64,000 nt of DNA from Roseovarius sp. Lineage in GTDB: Bacteria > Pseudomonadota > Alphaproteobacteria > Rhodobacterales > Rhodobacteraceae. Made by a program: the position numbers and the translations under genes. The notes below the pieces were generated by a model. It was given only the letters and a program-made list of their open reading frames with translations. It was not told the DNA's origin and searched no databases. Below are positions 9,371 to 18,172 of this stretch, piece by piece. Where the stretch lies: positions 80,001-144,000 of the forward strand of contig JARGOC010000008.1 of NCBI GenBank assembly GCA_029212365.1. The letters are read 5' to 3'. Each line of letters starts with the position of its first letter. Positions within the stretch are counted from its first letter, which is position 1.

Positions 9371-9425
9371 ATGGGGGACGCTGTCCCCCAAGCCCCCTGG
9401 GATATTTAGCGCAAGAAGATGGGTG
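9371..9425 (+). repeat. Dispersed intergenic repeat, copy 1
   Basis: Shares the core GGATATTT-N5-CAAGAAGATGG with three other intergenic sites in the window (21821, 21973 and 30831). Here the 5' part is replaced by an inverted repeat GGGGGACGCTGTCCCCC at 9373-9389. It lies between rnc and era. Repeats of this type are common between Rhodobacteraceae genes; no protein is encoded. Confidence 0.6.
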
Positions 9426-9493
9426 CGCCATATGGCTGGTGAACTGCGCCCAGATAGGATAGGGCAGCAGGCCAGAGAAACAGGACTTAGAAA

Positions 9494-10399
9494 ATGACCA
9501 AACGCGCCGGATTTATTGCCCTGATTGGCGAGCCTAATGCAGGCAAGTCCACATTGTTGAACCGTATGGTGGGCGCGAAAGTGTCAATCGTGACGCATAA
9601 GGTGCAAACCACCCGCGCGCGCATTCGCGGTGTGGCGATGCAAGGTGAGGCGCAACTGGTGTTTGTCGATACGCCGGGTTTGTTCAAGCCGCGCCGCCGA
9701 TTGGATCGTGCCATGGTGGCTGCTGCCTGGGGCGGGGCTTCGGATGCGGATGTGACCGTTTTGTTGATCGAGGCGCATCGCGGTGTCACCGAAGGGGTTG
9801 AACGCATTCTTGAAAACCTGGCCGATGTGACCAAAGGCCGAAAGGTGGCTTTGGCCATTAACAAGATTGATCGGGTGCAATCTGAGGCGTTGTTGAGCCT
9901 GACCAAGGATCTGAATGATCGTTTTGCCTTTGATGAGACCTTCATGATTTCAGCCGAGAAGGGCCACGGTGTGGATGCGTTGCGTGAATGGTTGGCGGAT
10001 CAGCTGCCGGAAGGTCCGTGGCTGTATCCTGAAGATCAGATTGCCGACCTGCCTCTGCGTATGATCGCAGCCGAGATCACCCGTGAAAAGCTGACGCTGC
10101 GGCTTCATCAGGAATTGCCGTACCAGCTCACGGTCGAGACCGAGCAATGGGAAGAGCGCAAGGACGGATCGGCCAAGATTGATCAGATCATCTATGTGAC
10201 CCGTGATGGCCATAAGGGCATTGTATTGGGCCATAAAGGCGAGACAATCAAAGCGGTCAGCACAGCCGCGCGCCAAGAGTTGGAAGAGTTTCTAGGTCGT
10301 CGTATCCATCTGTTTTTACAGATCAAAGTGCGCCCGAATTGGCTGGATGAGGCCGAGAGATTTACCGAAATGGGGCTTGATTTTCGTGATGGGAAATAG
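9494..10399 (+). CDS. era: GTPase Era
   Basis: GTPase that binds 16S rRNA and assists maturation of the 30S subunit. G motifs: GEPNAGKSTLLNRM (G1), VDTPGLF (G3) and NKIDRV (G4), within residues 8-130. The C-terminal KH domain includes DQIIYVTRDGHKGIVLGHKGETIKAV near residue 225, and the end is RIHLFLQIKVRPNWLDEAERF. It is 301 residues, as expected. The leader carries the repeat described at 9371, so era may have its own promoter even though it follows rnc. Confidence 0.98.
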   Translation: MTKRAGFIALIGEPNAGKSTLLNRMVGAKVSIVTHKVQTTRARIRGVAMQGEAQLVFVDTPGLFKPRRRLDRAMVAAAWGGASDADVTVLLIEAHRGVTEGVERILENLADVTKGRKVALAINKIDRVQSEALLSLTKDLNDRFAFDETFMISAEKGHGVDALREWLADQLPEGPWLYPEDQIADLPLRMIAAEITREKLTLRLHQELPYQLTVETEQWEERKDGSAKIDQIIYVTRDGHKGIVLGHKGETIKAVSTAARQELEEFLGRRIHLFLQIKVRPNWLDEAERFTEMGLDFRDGK

Positions 10400-10444
10400 C
10401 CCGCGCCTTTTCTTGGTAAAACCCGCTGAAATGGTGACCCACCC

Positions 10445-10774
10445 ATGACCCGCCTTACGGCTGAGTTTTGGGTGCAGGCCTATCTCACCCGGCTGCGGTT
10501 GTCAGATATTCCGGCCTTCGTCACTGCCCACGGGGATGACACGGCGGGGGCTGTGCTGGTCAAGCTGAACACACTTGATGGTCAGGCACAGGCATTTCAA
10601 CGCAGCTTTGATGTGATGACCGGCGCGCGTGATTGGGCCGAGCTGTCCTCGGGTGCCGAGCAAGACGTGGATGAGGCCATTGCCCGCCAACGTTCTTTTG
10701 ATCCCGATCTGTGGGTGATCGAGGTCGAAGATCGTGCCGGGCGGCATCTGCTGAATGAGCCGGGACTAAACTAG
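10445..10774 (+). CDS. DUF1491 family protein
   Basis: A 109-residue soluble protein opening MTRLTAEFWVQAYLTRLRLSDIPAFV and ending with FDPDLWVIEVEDRAGRHLL. I recognise this as the alphaproteobacterial DUF1491 family, for which no function is established. It stands 45 bases after era and before recO, its usual place in Rhodobacteraceae, which hints at a link with RNA or repair housekeeping without proving it. Confidence 0.85.
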   Translation: MTRLTAEFWVQAYLTRLRLSDIPAFVTAHGDDTAGAVLVKLNTLDGQAQAFQRSFDVMTGARDWAELSSGAEQDVDEAIARQRSFDPDLWVIEVEDRAGRHLLNEPGLN

Positions 10775-10927
10775 GGTTATTTGGCCCCGATCATCCGTCG
10801 TGGTGCCAGCACCGCTTAATCGTTGTCATCTGCGGCGTTATCAGTCGGACTGGTGCTGCTTGGCTCTTGGCATTTGGGCTACGCTGGTGTCGAATGACGC
10901 ACCCAACGCAAGGCATGAACCACGCAT

Positions 10928-11656
10928 ATGGAATGGCGCGACCAAGGCATCCTGTTGTCCTGCCGGACACACGGCGAGAATTCCGCCATAATCGAGGTGT
11001 TCACCCCCTCGCGTGGCCGCCATGCGGGGGTGGTGCGCGGTGGGGCATCGCGCAAACAAGCGCCCAATTTGCAGCCCGGTGCACAGCTTGATCTGGCCTG
11101 GCGCGCCCGGCTCGAAGATCATATCGGCACGTTTCAGGCCGAGCCAATCCGCTCACGCGCGGCGGCCTCTTTGGGGGATCGCTTGTCGCTTGCCGGGTTG
11201 AATGCGGTCACGTCATTGCTGCTGTTTTCACTGCCCGAGCGCGAGGTCCACGCCCGTCTTTACCAACAAACCGAAATCCTGCTGGATCTGTTGGGTCAAC
11301 CGGATGTGTGGCCGCTGGCCTATCTGAAATGGGAATTGGCGCTGTTGGAGGAGTTGGGTTTTGGCCTCGACCTTAGCTCTTGTGCGGTGAAAGGCATGCA
11401 GGCCAATGACCTGAGCTATATCTCGCCGCGCACTGGGCGGGCGGTCTCGCGGGCGGGGGCAGGGGAATGGGCCAGCCGTCTTTTGCCACTGCCGCCGTGT
11501 CTGTTGGGGCATGGTCCCGCACCTGATCCCGAGATTGCCGAAGGTCTGGATGTGACAGGTCATTTCCTGAACACGCGCTTGGCCCCTGAACTGGGCCACA
11601 AACCACTGCCTGAGGCACGTCAGCGCTTTGTTGACAGGTTCACGTCCCGGATTTGA
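10928..11656 (+). CDS. recO: DNA repair protein RecO
   Basis: Mediator that helps load RecA on gapped DNA together with RecF and RecR. The N-terminal OB fold has the opening [25 protein letters not shown], and [22 protein letters not shown] follows. The helical C-terminal part ends [26 protein letters not shown]. The length is 242 residues. The usual zinc-site cysteines are reduced here to scattered residues (SSCAVKG, PPCLLGH). The 3' end overlaps the convergent META-domain gene by 17 bases. Confidence 0.95.
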   Translation: MEWRDQGILLSCRTHGENSAIIEVFTPSRGRHAGVVRGGASRKQAPNLQPGAQLDLAWRARLEDHIGTFQAEPIRSRAAASLGDRLSLAGLNAVTSLLLFSLPEREVHARLYQQTEILLDLLGQPDVWPLAYLKWELALLEELGFGLDLSSCAVKGMQANDLSYISPRTGRAVSRAGAGEWASRLLPLPPCLLGHGPAPDPEIAEGLDVTGHFLNTRLAPELGHKPLPEARQRFVDRFTSRI

Positions 11657-12059
11657 AGACCATCTGCCTCCCGGCATCATTGCTGAGGATCAGGGTATCC
11701 CCGGCAACTTCGACCAGCGTCATGTCGCCAAGCGCCGCCAGAAACGCCGTTTCCGCGCTTAGGGCCGGACACGCCATTTCGGTTGCTACAATTGGGCCGG
11801 GCTTGAACCAGGGATACGGCGCTGTCTGTGTGGAGTGAAACCGGTTGCAGGGCGCTCGCCCGGCGATTTCCCCCGGTGCAGGGAACGTCAGCTCGGCGCG
11901 GGCTGCAAAGGCCTGCCCATCAAGGCTCTGCAACACCCAGATTTTATCGGCCGCGCCATACCCTGTCACGGTTTCATCCTTTTTGCAGCTCGTCAGCAAC
12001 ATAGTAGCCGTCAGCGCGGCACAGATTTGCCCAGTAAAGACTTGCACGGCAAACGTCAT
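11640..12059 (-). CDS. META-domain lipoprotein
   Basis: A 139-residue lipoprotein. The signal peptide ends in a lipobox LLTSC with the lipidated Cys near residue 25. The mature domain [43 protein letters not shown] and [19 protein letters not shown] matches the META/HslJ fold found in heat-shock and envelope proteins. The gene is coupled to tetR (ATGA overlap) and its 3' end overlaps recO by 17 bases on the other strand. The function is unknown; an outer-membrane location is likely. Confidence 0.82.
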   Translation of the reverse strand: MTFAVQVFTGQICAALTATMLLTSCKKDETVTGYGAADKIWVLQSLDGQAFAARAELTFPAPGEIAGRAPCNRFHSTQTAPYPWFKPGPIVATEMACPALSAETAFLAALGDMTLVEVAGDTLILSNDAGRQMVFKSGT

Positions 12060-12577
12060 CGCAGCGCCAACACCAGATCAACCAATGTGCCCATGGCCTC
12101 GGGGCCTGCCGTGTCGTCGGCGTCCAACTCGCGCATCCCCAAAGCTGCGGCATATAGAATGCGCGCCATTTCGGGGTTGGCGATACCTGTGTCGCGCAGC
12201 AGGGCCTCAAACTGTGCCAGCCGGGCGGCATCAACCTGTGACACAGATGTTGCGGCCTGCGCATTGCCCTTGGCCCAAGCCCGGATTGCAGGCTCGCCAG
12301 AGCCGCGCTCGGCCAGTTGCCCTGCCAATGCGCGCAGCTGCATCACGGCAGTTCCATCCCCACGCGTGATTTCGGATGTCGATTGCCACTGAGCCAACAG
12401 AGCCGCGTGATAATCAGGGACATCCCGAAAGTGCCAGTAGAATGAGCCCTTGGTGGTGTGCAACCGGCGTGCCAGCACTTCGGCCTTCAGAGCATCTGGC
12501 CCCTGATCGCAAAGCGCCTGCAGGCCGGTGATGATCCAGACGTCTCGGGTTAGGCGGGGTTTTGTGGGGCTGTTCAT
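12056..12577 (-). CDS. TetR family transcriptional regulator
   Basis: A 173-residue repressor-type protein. The N-terminal helix-turn-helix is RDVWIITGLQALCDQGPDALKAEVLARRLHTTKGSFYWHF in three consecutive parts (residues 11-50), with the typical TKGSFYWHF recognition end. The remainder is a helical ligand-binding domain with no recognised specificity. It is divergent from fosX, co-transcribed with the META lipoprotein gene, and a 15-bp palindrome lies right at its start codon, which suggests autoregulation. Few bases upstream of the ATG resemble a ribosome-binding site. Confidence 0.9.
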   Translation of the reverse strand: MNSPTKPRLTRDVWIITGLQALCDQGPDALKAEVLARRLHTTKGSFYWHFRDVPDYHAALLAQWQSTSEITRGDGTAVMQLRALAGQLAERGSGEPAIRAWAKGNAQAATSVSQVDAARLAQFEALLRDTGIANPEMARILYAAALGMRELDADDTAGPEAMGTLVDLVLALR

Positions 12578-12591
12578 ATCTGTAACGGATA
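12577..12591. promoter_or_regulatory. Candidate TetR operator
   Basis: TATCTGTAACGGATA agrees with its own reverse complement at 12 of 15 positions. It abuts the start codon of the TetR gene and lies 123 bases before fosX, the place expected for an autoregulatory site in a divergent pair. Binding by this particular regulator is inferred from position. Confidence 0.5.
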
Positions 12592-12713
12592 CGCCCCGAT
12601 ATTGGTTTGGGCAATCCCCCCGGCCACACCTGCGGCAAATCTTTGCTGCCCATGGTCATTGCCCGGTTGCCCGATTAGGCTGCCGTCAATCCGCCCCTGA
12701 AGAGATTTCGCAC

Positions 12714-13136
12714 ATGAGTACCGGCCTGTCGCATATCACCTTTATCACGGCTGATCTGGACCGGATGCAGCAGATCATGCAGCAGGTATTCAAAGCACAG
12801 CTGATCTACGCCAGTGGCGCGGATCAGTTTTCTGTGTCTGAGGAGCGGTTCTATTTGATCGGTGATATCTGGGTGGCCACCATGCAGGGTGATCCCTTGG
12901 CCACGCGCAGTTATAACCATGTGGCTTTTCAGATAGCTGAGGAAGATTTTGACGATCGTGAGGCCTGCATCCTTGCCTTGGGTCTGGAGTTGCGCCCACC
13001 GCGCCCACGCGTGCCGGGTGAGGGGCGCTCGCTTTACTTCTATGACCACGACAACCATTTGTTTGAGTTGCACACCGGAACACTTGAGCAGCGTTTGGCG
13101 CGCTATGGTGATCCAACAAAGGACCACACATCATGA
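12714..13136 (+). CDS. fosX: FosX-type fosfomycin epoxide hydrolase
   Basis: Vicinal-oxygen-chelate metalloenzyme that hydrates the epoxide of fosfomycin. The 140-residue protein has metal ligands in SHITF (His7 region), NHVAFQI (His near 64) and FELHTG (Glu near 114). The overall string GLSHITFITADLD, PRPRVPGEGRSLYFYD and DHDNHLFELHTGTLEQRLARY is very close to FosX. The ATG at 12714 fits the family start; the in-frame extension to 12528 runs through the promoter region. It is coupled by ATGA to an EamA-type exporter. Composition matches the neighbours, so it looks resident. A role on a natural phosphonate is possible. Confidence 0.88.
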   Translation: MSTGLSHITFITADLDRMQQIMQQVFKAQLIYASGADQFSVSEERFYLIGDIWVATMQGDPLATRSYNHVAFQIAEEDFDDREACILALGLELRPPRPRVPGEGRSLYFYDHDNHLFELHTGTLEQRLARYGDPTKDHTS

Positions 13137-13981
13137 CCACGACAGTCTTTCTTATCGTTCTTATGGCAGCGCTGTTGCATGCCATATGGAATGCCTTGGT
13201 CAAAGGCGGCGCAGATAAGTTCACAGGAATGACAGCGGTGGTGTTGGGGCAGGGGGCCGTGGCCGGGGTCTGTCTGTTGACCGTTGCCCCATCCCCCGCA
13301 GCGGCCAGTTGGCCGTGGATCTGGGCCGGTGTGGCGCTGCATATTGGCTATCAGGTGTTTTTGATTGCCGCCTACCAGCGCGGAGACATGACCCAGGTTT
13401 ATCCAATTGCACGCGGAGTGGCCCCTTTGTTGGTGGCCGCCGTTTCTGTGGCCTTTCTGGGGGTAGAGTTTAGCGGGATGCAACTGGCTGCGATTGGCCT
13501 GGTTGCCATTGGCATTGCCAGCATCAGCCTTGCGCGCAATGCTGACGGGCTGTTTCAGGGGCAGGCGGCCGGGCTGGCGTTGGTCACCGGCATGTTTATT
13601 GCAGCATATTCGCTGGCCGATGGGGTGGGCGCGCGGTTGGCGGGCACATCTCTGGGCTTTTTCGGGTGGATCGCCTTTCTTAACAGTGTGATTTATGGGC
13701 TGGCCTGTGCTGTTTTTCGACCCGCTACGTTGCGCAAAGCCCTGCGCCTGCCGCATATTATGGCGCTGGGGGGTGGCGCTTCTTTTGTGGCGTATGCGTT
13801 GGTTGTCTATGCCTTCACCCAAGCGCCAATCGCCATGGTCACAGCGCTGCGCGAAACGTCAATTGTCTTTGCGTTGCTGATTGGCGTTGTCATTCTGAAA
13901 GAGCCGCTGAACCTGCTAAAGGTCGCGGCCACGGCCATCACGTTGGTGGGTGCGGCGCTGTTGCGGATTGCCAAAGGGTAG
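13133..13981 (+). CDS. EamA/DMT family transporter
   Basis: A 282-residue inner-membrane protein with about ten helices arranged as two EamA repeats. The first is around ALLHAIWNALVKGGADK to GIASISLARNA. The second runs from GLALVTGMFIAAYSLADGVGAR to ILKEPLNLLKVAATAITLVGAALL, with the usual ALRETSIVFALLIGVVILKEPL loop. The start overlaps the fosX stop (ATGA), so enzyme and transporter are made together. An export role for a toxic small molecule or its hydrolysis product is plausible but not shown. Confidence 0.88.
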   Translation: MTTTVFLIVLMAALLHAIWNALVKGGADKFTGMTAVVLGQGAVAGVCLLTVAPSPAAASWPWIWAGVALHIGYQVFLIAAYQRGDMTQVYPIARGVAPLLVAAVSVAFLGVEFSGMQLAAIGLVAIGIASISLARNADGLFQGQAAGLALVTGMFIAAYSLADGVGARLAGTSLGFFGWIAFLNSVIYGLACAVFRPATLRKALRLPHIMALGGGASFVAYALVVYAFTQAPIAMVTALRETSIVFALLIGVVILKEPLNLLKVAATAITLVGAALLRIAKG

Positions 13982-14031
13982 CTCTTTGGCCGGCATGCAG
14001 GGCTTTTCCAGATGCGGCAGGGCAGCACGCG

Positions 14032-14724
14032 TCAGGACAATGCGATGTCCTCAATTACTTGGAAAAACCCCGCTTCGTTCTCGCCCACCAGGCTCAATGT
14101 GTCTATAACAACGGGCCGGGGCAACAGCGGGGCAAGGCGGGGCGCTAATACGTCGCGCACCCTCCGGATTTGCGCCTTGGGATGCTTGCCCGTGAGGGTC
14201 ATATGAAAGCGGAATTCCTGCATAACATATGGATAGCCCCAGCGGATCAACAGACGGTCTTGTGCCTCACTCAGGCCCCGTTTGCGGTGCCGCTCTAAAT
14301 TCGATTGGCCAAGTGGCACCCGAAATGCATCGCAGGACTCAACCGCCCCGGTGGCCAGCAAGTGCAACGCATCACTGCTCTGTTCAGGCACAAGGGCCAG
14401 AAACCGGCCCAGTTGCGCCATCTCCAGCCCTTGCAGCTCAACAGCTGGGGCGCGCGCGCAATAGTCGCGCAGGGCCTGGCGCAAAGGCAAGAGGTCGCCC
14501 GCCAAATGAAACGGCGGCACGATCGTCGCATGAAACCCATAGCGGCGTGGGGTCTGTGTGATCTCGCTCACAGGCAGAGGCAGCCCCTGCAGCTCAGGAT
14601 GTGGCGCCGCGCACGCCCGGTGCATATCCCATCCCAGCCAGCCAGCGCCAAATGCGGCTAGGGCGGTGCCGGGGGCGGTGTAATACACGCCATATCGTGT
14701 GAAGGTCGTGGCCTCGGGCGGCAT
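14032..14724 (-). CDS. DUF1045 (2H phosphoesterase-like) protein
   Basis: A 230-residue protein with two H-x-T motifs, YGFHATIVPPF near residue 60 and FRFHMTLTGK near 175, the mark of the 2H phosphoesterase superfamily. DUF1045 members are usually annotated with phosphonate metabolism because they accompany phn operons; no phn gene is in this window, but fosX is 900 bases away. I place the start at 14724 because AGGA lies eight bases before that ATG, while the in-frame ATG at 14760 has no ribosome-binding site. Confidence 0.83.
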   Translation of the reverse strand: MPPEATTFTRYGVYYTAPGTALAAFGAGWLGWDMHRACAAPHPELQGLPLPVSEITQTPRRYGFHATIVPPFHLAGDLLPLRQALRDYCARAPAVELQGLEMAQLGRFLALVPEQSSDALHLLATGAVESCDAFRVPLGQSNLERHRKRGLSEAQDRLLIRWGYPYVMQEFRFHMTLTGKHPKAQIRRVRDVLAPRLAPLLPRPVVIDTLSLVGENEAGFFQVIEDIALS

Positions 14725-14826
14725 CGGGTGTTTCCTGACTTGGCTATTGCATGGGGTCATGGCACAAACAGCCCGTCACGCCAATGCTGGTGGCGGGCTT
14801 CATCCCCAACAAGATTAGGGCAAATC

Positions 14827-15519
14827 ATGGCATTAACCCCCGTTTTTCCAGTTGCACCGCCGCCATTGGTGCCCATCACTGACCAGCCCGGCCAGGGTTT
14901 TGCAGTGCACCGCATCTTTTGCGTGGGGCGGAACTATGCCGCCCATGCCGCCGAAATGGGCAATGAGGTAGACCGCGAAGCGCCATTTTACTTTACCAAA
15001 TCGGCCCATGCGCTGTGTCTTGATGACAGCATTCGCTATCCTTTGGGGACCACGGATTGCCATTACGAGATGGAGTTCGTGGTGGCGCTTGGGGCTGGGG
15101 CGCACAATGTGTCTGAGGCGGCGGCGATGGATCTGGTCTTTGGGTATGCCTGCTGTATTGATCTGACCCGCCGTGATCTGCAAGCCGCAGCCAAGGACAA
15201 ACGCCGCCCCTGGGATTTGGGGAAGGACTTTGAAAATTCGGCACTGATTGCGCCACTCACCCGTGCCGCTGATTTTGGCCGGATAGGGCCGCAAAGCATC
15301 ACTCTGGAGCATGATGGCGTCGTCGCACAGTCAGCCGTGCTGTCGGATATGGTCTGGTCTGTCCCTGAGATCATCAGCCATCTGTCGCGGTATTATCACC
15401 TGCGCGCCGGTGATCTGATCTATACGGGCACGCCTGCGGGGGTTGGCCCGGTTCAATCGGGCAGTCATCTGAATGGTCAGATTGATGGGCTCAGCCCGAT
15501 CCGGGTTGGTATCACATGA
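14827..15519 (+). CDS. Fumarylacetoacetate hydrolase family protein (fumarylpyruvate hydrolase-like)
   Basis: A 230-residue FAH-fold enzyme. The opening HRIFCVGRNYAAHAAEMGNE, the metal ligands in HYEMEFVVAL (E-x-E) and the Asp in GYACCIDLTRRDLQ are the family marks; LIYTGTPAGVGPVQSG ends the active site. Length and the FYFTKSAHA stretch fit fumarylpyruvate hydrolases of the gentisate pathway, which split fumarylpyruvate to fumarate and pyruvate. No other gentisate gene is in view, so the substrate is uncertain. The ATG at 14827 has AGGG upstream. Confidence 0.88.
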   Translation: MALTPVFPVAPPPLVPITDQPGQGFAVHRIFCVGRNYAAHAAEMGNEVDREAPFYFTKSAHALCLDDSIRYPLGTTDCHYEMEFVVALGAGAHNVSEAAAMDLVFGYACCIDLTRRDLQAAAKDKRRPWDLGKDFENSALIAPLTRAADFGRIGPQSITLEHDGVVAQSAVLSDMVWSVPEIISHLSRYYHLRAGDLIYTGTPAGVGPVQSGSHLNGQIDGLSPIRVGIT

Positions 15520-15602
15520 CTGGCTGTGCATTTCGCCATTTTGCGAACATCGTGTAAGATGCATGGAAATTACTGTGTTTAGAATAGTTTGAGCAAAGCA
15601 CC

Positions 15603-16304
15603 TTGGGCAAAACCGACCTTAATAACTGGCAGGCCGTGCAGGCCGAAGTGCTGCGCCGCATTCACACGCGCATCTGGGTTCCGGGTGAGTTGATCCCGAC
15701 CGAACAAGCCTTGGCGCAGGAATTCGGCTGTGCAAGGGCCACGGTAAATCGTGCCCTGCAAGCCGTGTCAGAGGCGGGCCTGCTGGAACGCCGCCGCAAG
15801 GCCGGGACACGAGTTGCCTTGCATCCGGTGCGCAAAGCCAAACTGGACATCCCGATCTTGCGTCAGGAAATTGAAGGACTGGGCCATCGCTATGGTTATC
15901 ACGCGCTGATCAGCCAGACGCAAACACCCCCCCAAGCGGTGCAAACCCGGATGCAGGCGGATGTTGGAGATACGTTTTTGCGGGTCAAATCCGTACAGAG
16001 TGCCGATGGCGCACCCTTCGTGTTTGAAGATCGCTGGATCAATCTGACGACAGTGCCCACCGCCGCGCAGGCCGATTTCTCACAGATCAGCGCAAACGAA
16101 TGGTTGGTGATAAATGCGCCCTTCAGCCACGGTGAAATCGCGTTTTCAGCACTCAATGCCGATGCTGAGGTGGCCGCACAGCTTGCAGTACAACAAGGCG
16201 CGGCGATCTTTGTGATTGATCGGATAACATGGGACGAAAACCGCGCTGTCACATCCGTGCGGCAGTTCTTTCAGGCGGGCTATCAGATGCAAACGCGGCT
16301 GTAG
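15603..16304 (+). CDS. GntR/HutC family regulator with UTRA domain
   Basis: A 233-residue regulator. The winged helix spans residues 10-75 (VLRRIHTRIWVPGELIPTEQ, FGCARATVNRALQAVSEAGLLERRR), and a UTRA effector domain follows. The link PILRQEIEGLGHRYGY is reminiscent of the histidine-utilisation repressor HutC. The only available start is TTG at 15603, since an in-frame stop lies 18 bases upstream; the ribosome-binding site is weak. No hut gene is adjacent, so the regulon is unknown; the neighbouring FAH and mcd genes are candidates. Confidence 0.85.
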   Translation: MGKTDLNNWQAVQAEVLRRIHTRIWVPGELIPTEQALAQEFGCARATVNRALQAVSEAGLLERRRKAGTRVALHPVRKAKLDIPILRQEIEGLGHRYGYHALISQTQTPPQAVQTRMQADVGDTFLRVKSVQSADGAPFVFEDRWINLTTVPTAAQADFSQISANEWLVINAPFSHGEIAFSALNADAEVAAQLAVQQGAAIFVIDRITWDENRAVTSVRQFFQAGYQMQTRL

Positions 16305-16360
16305 GGCAGGCACGATTTACCGTGACAATGTGTGTTGGTGTGTGTTGGTCGCCGCCAAAT

Positions 16361-18019
16361 TCACCCCAGAAGACGCCGCGCGATAACCTGTGCCTGAATT
16401 TCAGCGGCCCCTTCAAAGATGTTCAAAATCCGTGCATCACACAGGATGCGGCTGATCTTGTATTCGGTTGCAAACCCGTTGCCGCCGTGGATTTGCAGGC
16501 CATTGTCCGCCGCAGCCCAAGCCACGCGTGCCCCCAGCAGCTTGGCCATGCCAGCTTCAAGATCGCAGCGGTGGCCGTGGTCTTTCTCCCAGGCCGAGAA
16601 ATAGGTCAGCTGCCGCGCAACCATGATTTCAACCGCCATCATCGCCAGTTTGCCCGAGACACGCGGAAACTCGATCAGTGATTTACCAAACTGCTTGCGG
16701 TCCACAGCATATTGCATCGCCACATCGAGCGCCGATTGTGCCACACCTATGGCGCGTGCGGCGGTCTGGATGCGCGCGCTTTCGAACGTTTCCATGAGCT
16801 GTTTAAAGCCCTTGCCCTCTTCGCCGCCCAGCAGGTTCGCTCCTTTGACATGGAAATTATCAAACCCCAGTTCGTATTCCTTCATGCCGCGATAGCCCAG
16901 CACCTCGATTTCGCCGCCCGACATGCCTTCGGTGGGAAAGGGGGCCTCATCGGTGCCGGGTGTTTTTTCGGCCAGGAACATGGACAGGCCGCGATGGTCT
17001 TTGCTGTCAGGATCGGTGCGCGCCAGCAACGTCATCACATGGGTGCGTGCGGCGTGGGTGATCCAGGTTTTGTTGCCCGTCACACGGTAGTCATCGCCGT
17101 CCTTTACGGCGCGCGTGCGCAATGCACCCAGGTCCGATCCGGTGTTGGGCTCGGTAAACACGGCGGTCGGCAATATTTCGGCACTGGCAAGTTTGGGCAA
17201 CCAGTTGGCTTTTTGCTCATCCGTGCCGCCACAAAGGATCAGCTCTGCGGCAATCTCAGAGCGTGTGCCCAGTGATCCGACGCCGATATAGCCACGGCTC
17301 AATTCCTCAGACACAACAACCATCGAGGCTTTGGACAGGCCTAGCCCGCCGTGTTCCTCGGGGATGGTCAGGCCAAAGACGCCCATTTCGGCCAGCTCGT
17401 TGATCACCTCCATCGGGATCAGCTCGTCCTTGAGGTGCCAGTCATGGGCAAAAGGTTCTACCTTATCAAGTGCATAGCGCCGGAATTGCTCGCGGATCAT
17501 TTCCAACTCTTCATCGAGGCCGGTGGCCCCGACGGTGATCTCGGCATTGCGTTCCTGCATCAGCTGCACCAATCGGGTGCGCGCGTCCTGCGAATTGCCC
17601 TGGGCCATAAGCGCCTGCACTTCAACGCATTGAAAGCCCGAAAGCGCATCCCACCCCAGACCCATATCTGAAAGGCGCAGCACTTCACCCTGATTCATTG
17701 GGATGCCGCCCGCGATTTGGTTCAGGTATTCACCAAAGGCAATCTGGTGGATCAGCTGCTCAACTTCGCCAAATTGACCATCGGCGGTCAAACGCGTGGC
17801 CCAGGCCTGCATCTGGCGCAGGGCTTCGACATATGTGGCCAACCAGGCAAGGCCGTGCGCAGCAGTTTGCTGGGCCTCAATGGCGGCACCTGAGACACGC
17901 CCATCAACACTGACCAAGGTGCGAACCTTGTCTTTGGCAGCGCCCAGCACGTCCTCAGCAGGGGCAATTGCAGCTTCTGTCAGGGTCAGAAGATTATCCA
18001 GAATTATCGTGTTTGCCAT
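16361..18019 (-). CDS. mcd: (2S)-methylsuccinyl-CoA dehydrogenase
   Basis: FAD enzyme of the ethylmalonyl-CoA pathway that oxidises methylsuccinyl-CoA to mesaconyl-CoA during acetyl-CoA assimilation. The C-terminal 380 residues are a standard acyl-CoA dehydrogenase (AVFTEPNTGSDLGALRT, GNKTWITHA, ending LQIHGGNGFATEY and LNIFEGAAEIQAQV with the catalytic Glu). The 170-residue helical N-terminal extension is typical of Mcd. The ATG at 18019 has AGGA seven bases upstream and gives 552 residues, close to the Rhodobacter enzyme; ATG 18046 is an alternative. Other acyl-CoA dehydrogenases with extensions remain possible. Confidence 0.82.
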   Translation of the reverse strand: MANTIILDNLLTLTEAAIAPAEDVLGAAKDKVRTLVSVDGRVSGAAIEAQQTAAHGLAWLATYVEALRQMQAWATRLTADGQFGEVEQLIHQIAFGEYLNQIAGGIPMNQGEVLRLSDMGLGWDALSGFQCVEVQALMAQGNSQDARTRLVQLMQERNAEITVGATGLDEELEMIREQFRRYALDKVEPFAHDWHLKDELIPMEVINELAEMGVFGLTIPEEHGGLGLSKASMVVVSEELSRGYIGVGSLGTRSEIAAELILCGGTDEQKANWLPKLASAEILPTAVFTEPNTGSDLGALRTRAVKDGDDYRVTGNKTWITHAARTHVMTLLARTDPDSKDHRGLSMFLAEKTPGTDEAPFPTEGMSGGEIEVLGYRGMKEYELGFDNFHVKGANLLGGEEGKGFKQLMETFESARIQTAARAIGVAQSALDVAMQYAVDRKQFGKSLIEFPRVSGKLAMMAVEIMVARQLTYFSAWEKDHGHRCDLEAGMAKLLGARVAWAAADNGLQIHGGNGFATEYKISRILCDARILNIFEGAAEIQAQVIARRLLG

Positions 18020-18172
18020 TGCAGCATCCTGTCCGTCATGAGCCATGAATCACATCCCTTTATCGTCCCTGGTCTTCTACCCACTTTGCAGATGCGGCGC
18101 AACTATGCTGCTGGTGCAACAAAAAATATTGCCGAATATTGCGTGCTGTTTTTGCCCTTCCAGGGCCTCGTG

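Noticed and set aside
9373..9389. Inverted repeat GGGGGACGCTGTCCCCC as rnc terminator
   Set aside because: No T run follows on either strand; it is better seen as part of the dispersed repeat.
12714..13136. fosX as a recently acquired resistance gene
   Set aside because: Base composition and codon use agree with the surroundings, no mobile-element parts are near, and the gene has its own regulator; a resident gene is more likely.
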